A stretch of 64,000 bases of DNA from Halobacillus ihumii (lineage in GTDB: Bacteria > Bacillota > Bacilli > Bacillales > Halobacillaceae). Location: contig NZ_CACVAO010000002.1 of assembly GCF_902726645.1 (NCBI RefSeq), forward strand, positions 1-64,000, in the 5' to 3' direction. Each line of letters begins with the position of its first letter. Position 1 is the first letter of the stretch. The notes under the pieces are model-generated. The model did no database searches. It was not told the origin of the DNA and saw nothing but the letters and a program-made list of their open reading frames with translations. Of this stretch, positions 60,947 to 64,000 are shown piece after piece. A program made the position numbers and the translations under genes.

Positions 60947-61393
60947 CTACTGTTTCTTCTTATTTTTTACATCAACGGGTCTTATTTTAACAGAAAAATT
61001 TAATTCAGAAATATCACTTTTCTCTAGAAATTTATTTGCTATTTCTTTTATCTCTTTTTTAGTCGAGTTTAGAGTATTGTTCCTTGCAGGGATCTCAATT
61101 AAAAGTTCCCATCCATTTTCTGATGTGTATTGAATACCCTTACTTTCAAGGACTTTATAATCCTTTGCTTTTAACTCATTAGTAATTTTGCTAAAGATAT
61201 TTGAATCTTTACTTTGCTCCTTTTCAATTTGTTCCATTTCTGATCTTACTTTTTTTTGACGTTCATGTCCTACCAATTCAGTTGAATTTTCTGCATTTAC
61301 TTGATTTTGCTGAGACTTATCACTTTTTATAAAAATGAACATGATTACAATAAGAAAACTAACTAAAAGAACTCCAACACCAACCTTTTTCAA
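60947..61393 (-). CDS. Hypothetical membrane-anchored exported protein
   Basis: 148 residues: one N-terminal membrane helix (about 5-23), a charged linker, then an alpha/beta domain ('GIQYTSENGWELLIEIPARN', 'ISELNFSVKIRPVDV'). TTG start behind GAGGAA. Family not recognised. Confidence 0.6.
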   Translation of the reverse strand: MKKVGVGVLLVSFLIVIMFIFIKSDKSQQNQVNAENSTELVGHERQKKVRSEMEQIEKEQSKDSNIFSKITNELKAKDYKVLESKGIQYTSENGWELLIEIPARNNTLNSTKKEIKEIANKFLEKSDISELNFSVKIRPVDVKNKKKQ

Positions 61394-61566
61394 GTTAAAT
61401 TCCTCATTTCTTTTGGATAGTTGGTATATAGTATGTCCAACAAGAGTAACTAAGAAGAAAGGAATATATATTGATACATATCACACTTCGGTTAGTTTTG
61501 TGCATGCGCATAGAAGGCAATTACCGCGACGCTTATATCTTAATGGAATCCAGAATCCCTACGGGA

Positions 61567-62400
61567 CTATAATACAAATGTAATCACTCCATAAAGAATA
61601 ACGGCAATAATCAACCCAGTAAGGCTGTGTTTCAACTTATATCTTGAATAAGCTAATATTTCCATATCCATAATTTTAGACATAGTGACAGTCGTTCCAC
61701 TGAGTGGAGATGTTAATCCTCCAAAGACCCCACATGCAAAAACAATCCCAATCGTAAGAGGAAGATAGATGCCTGATGTGGCTGCAAGTGACACACCTAT
61801 GGGCATTAAAAGTCCCCAAGAACCCCATGTAGAGCCAACAAAGTAGGCCAGTATTGATCCTAATATAAATATAACAGGGGGAATAAAATTTGTCGGAATC
61901 CAACCAAGTGCGGCTGTTACAAAATTGGATAAGCCAAGGTCTTCAGTAGCTGAAGATAATCCCCAAACTAAAGCAAATAGAAGATGGCTGGCATTAGCTT
62001 ATTTCCACCTTCAAAAAAGTAACTAAATAATTTCTTTAGTGGATATTTTTCAATGAGAAGTAAACCAAATGTAACCAACAATGAAATAAGGATCGCAATA
62101 AACATGGATTTTGACACATCAGCTTTAATAAATGCATCCAACATACTTCCAGTCTTCTTGTAGCCATCCCACCAAGATAAACCGATGGTCAGAATTAATG
62201 CTGTAATGATTGGGATAAAGATATTAACGGGTCTGGATTCCAATTCCTTAGATGCTACCGGGTGCGAATCTTCCCAAACACGTTTTTTCCTTATTCTTAT
62301 CCTTCCTTGGACATCAGTACAAGACAAAAGGGGAGGATTATTTCTAAAAAGTCCTCTGATTTTGAAGAAAATTTCTAATATATTAAAGGGGTTCAAATAT
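61567..62400 (-). pseudogene. Decayed NhaC-like Na+/H+ antiporter
   Basis: Two frames make up the C-terminal half of an antiporter: the first includes 'PIITALILTIGLSWWDGYKKT' and ends 'GGNKLMPAI'; after a one-base loss near 61980 it continues 'LLFALVWGLSSATEDLGLSN...GSTWGSWGLLMPIGVSLAATSG...GGLTSPLSGTTVTMSK' to 61567. The N-terminal half is missing, and its upstream end overlaps another gene. The 'SxTWGSWGLLMPI' and 'SPLSGTT' motifs are typical of NhaC-type carriers. Confidence 0.75.
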
Positions 62401-62682
62401 ATTAGGAAACATCGTTTGAAGTTTAGCATAATTAAACCATACTAATAATAGGGAAAATCCAATAAAAAGCAAACTATATATCACCAATTGCTGTCCAGAT
62501 TTTACATTGTGGTATACATGTACAGAGATGAAAAAAATTGTTGTTGCAATTAAAATAAATGCTATACCAGAAAGAATTACTACAAAAGTGAGATCATCAA
62601 AGTAAATCATAAAATATAAAAACCATGAACATATAGCTAAAGTCCCAATAAAATAAAGATTTTTTTCGTCATCATAAAGCAT
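62383..62682 (-). CDS. Hypothetical four-helix membrane protein
   Basis: 99 residues with three or four membrane helices (about 9-27, 29-50, 66-86). Starts MLYDDEKNLYFIGTLAICSW behind AGAGATG. Cotranscription with the decayed antiporter is possible. No family recognised. Confidence 0.55.
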   Translation of the reverse strand: MLYDDEKNLYFIGTLAICSWFLYFMIYFDDLTFVVILSGIAFILIATTIFFISVHVYHNVKSGQQLVIYSLLFIGFSLLLVWFNYAKLQTMFPNIFEPL

Positions 62683-62866
62683 CTCTCTTTAACCCCTTTC
62701 CCACTTTTAGAATTTATCTTCTTTTCCGCACGTTCTTTTGTTGTATGAATAAAGTGTTGTGGATTTATCATATTGTTAGAATATACTTTGCCACTTCCAT
62801 TTTTTTATCCCTAAAGAATGTATTCGGATGTAGGTTGGACAATATGTAAGACAAGAATGAAAAAAT

Positions 62867-62900
62867 AAAGGGAAAACCTGTTATGAAGGTCTTCCCTTTT
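62867..62900 (-). terminator. Terminator of qox operon
   Basis: AAAGGGAA-ACC pairs with GGT-TTCCCTTT downstream of the qoxD stop. Confidence 0.65.
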
Positions 62901-63029
62901 GGAGATACATGTCCAATTATCCGAAGTGTTGGTAGCTAGGTATCTGTAATTTCAGTGTTAGTAAACTTGTTACCCTTGCCGGTTCCAAAGGTTTGATAGA
63001 AACTGGCTCTTACTCTGTTTAATAATGAG

Positions 63030-63332
63030 TTACATCCCATTCATGAGCCAAACGGATCCACCAACAACAATTAATGCGACTGTACCCCCGTATACCAAGG
63101 CTGAAATTTGGAAAGCTTTTTCGTGTTCACTTAAGTGCATGAACATGATTAATTGAACGAGCAGTTGGGCTGAGGCCAAAGCTAGAATCACTATAATCGT
63201 AGCTTTCGCAGTTAAGGAAAGCGAAAAAACAACCCAGAGTGCGGCCACCGTCAAAATGATGGATAGAACAAAACCAATAACTTGTTTCCAGGGAAATCCA
63301 TGATGCTCTTCAAATTTTATATTCTCTCTCAT
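63030..63332 (-). CDS. qoxD: Quinol oxidase subunit IV
   Basis: 100 residues, three membrane helices, with 'GFPWKQVIGFVLSIILTVAALWVV' and 'AQLLVQLIMFMHLSE', the subunit IV signature of aa3-type quinol oxidases. It begins one base after qoxC ends. Part of the terminal oxidase that passes quinol electrons to oxygen and pumps protons. Confidence 0.92.
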   Translation of the reverse strand: MRENIKFEEHHGFPWKQVIGFVLSIILTVAALWVVFSLSLTAKATIIVILALASAQLLVQLIMFMHLSEHEKAFQISALVYGGTVALIVVGGSVWLMNGM

Positions 63333-63333
63333 T

Positions 63334-63951
63334 TTATAGCACCATCCCTATTAAATAGACTGCGGTAAATATAAAAATCCACATCACGTCAAGAAAATGC
63401 CAGTAAAGGCCTCCAATGAAGAGCTTTCTTGATGTGACCGTGTTAATGCCTTCCCTAGCAACTTGGACAAGAATAAACGAAATCCATATGATTCCAAAGG
63501 TTACATGAACTCCGTGCGTGCCAACAAGAACAAAAAACGCTGACCAAAACGCACTTGTAGAAATATTGACCCCTTCTGAAACATAAGTGATAAATTCATT
63601 AATTTCCATTCCTAGGAAGCTAACGCCCAACAATAATGTAATGATCATCCATACGACTACGCCTTTCGTGTTTCGTCGGCGCAATTCATGGGTTGCAAGG
63701 CCGGATGTAAAACTACTAATTAACAGAAGAAACGTTTGTATAACAACGCCCTTGATCTCGAATATTTCCTCTGCGGTCGGACCGTCAGCCGTGCGGTCAA
63801 GATAGACAAGGTACACAGCAAACAAAGAAGCAAATAAAACAATCTCAGCTGCAAGGAATAACCAGAAGCCGATGATCTTAACTCTACCTTCTTCATTGGC
63901 ATATTCTAAGGGAATATTTTTTTGTATGGTAGATTCGTTCGCTTTACTCAT
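63334..63951 (-). CDS. qoxC: Quinol oxidase subunit III
   Basis: 205 residues, five membrane helices, with 'LFLAAEIVLFASLFAVYLVY' and 'GTHGVHVTFGIIWI...YWHFLDVMWIFIFTAVYL', typical of heme-copper oxidase subunit III. ATG at 63951 follows GGGAGG and overlaps the end of the subunit I gene. The CtaG-like factor at 4.3 kb may help assemble a copper oxidase of this kind. Confidence 0.94.
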   Translation of the reverse strand: MSKANESTIQKNIPLEYANEEGRVKIIGFWLFLAAEIVLFASLFAVYLVYLDRTADGPTAEEIFEIKGVVIQTFLLLISSFTSGLATHELRRRNTKGVVVWMIITLLLGVSFLGMEINEFITYVSEGVNISTSAFWSAFFVLVGTHGVHVTFGIIWISFILVQVAREGINTVTSRKLFIGGLYWHFLDVMWIFIFTAVYLIGMVL

Positions 63952-64000
63952 CGATTCGATCCTCCCTCGCTGCACGTTCACGACGTTTAATTTCTCTTGA
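63944..64000 (-). CDS. qoxB: Quinol oxidase subunit I, C-terminal end (partial)
   Basis: Eighteen codons ending in TAA: a basic tail SREIKRRERAAREDRIDE. The reading frame enters from the right edge and its stop overlaps the qoxC start by 8 bases, the normal qoxB-qoxC arrangement. Identity rests on gene order. Confidence 0.7.
   Translation of the reverse strand, partial: SREIKRRERAAREDRIDE

Overview
The window looks like part of a large conjugative plasmid (or a plasmid-derived island) from a low-GC, spore-forming member of the Bacillaceae, probably a salt-tolerant genus such as Virgibacillus, Oceanobacillus or Lentibacillus. The genus is a guess from protein style. Supporting signs are strong AGGAGG-type ribosome sites, many TTG starts, Bacillus-type genes (SpoIIP, MntR, ResB/ResC, BdbCD, Qox, YIEGIA, DegU), and a complete replication, partition and transfer backbone.

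Layout. (1) 1-14.7 kb: cytochrome c biogenesis (ccsB, resB), thiol oxidation (bdbC, bdbD), a CtaG-like oxidase assembly factor, and metal handling: cadC-cadA, two CDF exporters, copC-copD, czrA-czcD and a ZIP transporter. One CadC-type palindrome lies at the cadCA promoter, and an almost identical copy lies upstream of a 42-residue membrane peptide gene. (2) 15.2-16.5 kb: a DacF-like D,D-carboxypeptidase, then gene debris. (3) 17-20 kb: a long non-coding structured element (copy A) in front of a plus-strand operon with a SprT-like metalloprotease and zinc-ribbon proteins. (4) 20-32 kb: a minus-strand type IV secretion operon of the pSK41/pIP501 kind: VirB2, VirB3, VirB4, VirB6 and VirB8-like proteins, a two-domain peptidoglycan hydrolase, a two-gene coupling protein, and a protein resembling the type VII subunit EssB/YukC. 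(5) 32-38.5 kb: a four-repeat ribbon-helix-helix protein, a replication initiator with iterons inside its own gene and an antisense RNA in its leader, a type I toxin-antitoxin locus, an Hfq-like protein and a parA/RHH partition pair. Four AT-rich tracts with strict 6-bp periodicity accompany this region and the transfer operon. (6) 38.5-45.5 kb: structured element copy B, ArdC-like antirestriction protein, oriT, MobQ-type relaxase and a frameshifted topoisomerase III. (7) 45.8-51.6 kb: accessory island with a DUF6414-like protein, a winged-helix/PD-(D/E)XK nuclease candidate, two serine resolvases and a zeta-toxin module. (8) 51.8-64 kb: gabD, a sortase, spoIIP, mntR, a ZIP transporter, YIEGIA proteins, a DegU-like regulator, a decayed antiporter and the end of a qox operon (B, C, D).

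How it works together: the backbone replicates, segregates and transfers the element. The oriT sequence implies that the minus strand is transferred, entering from 41 kb toward lower coordinates. ArdC and element B therefore enter early, and the plus-strand genes behind both elements use the transferred strand as template. The cargo pairs metal export with respiratory oxidase and cytochrome maturation genes, as expected for adaptation to toxic metals.

Most notable signals: the two copies of the ~460-500 nt element with compensatory stem changes, and the hexamer-periodic tracts, one of which lies inside the partition protein gene itself. All calls come from reading the sequence; no database search was possible.
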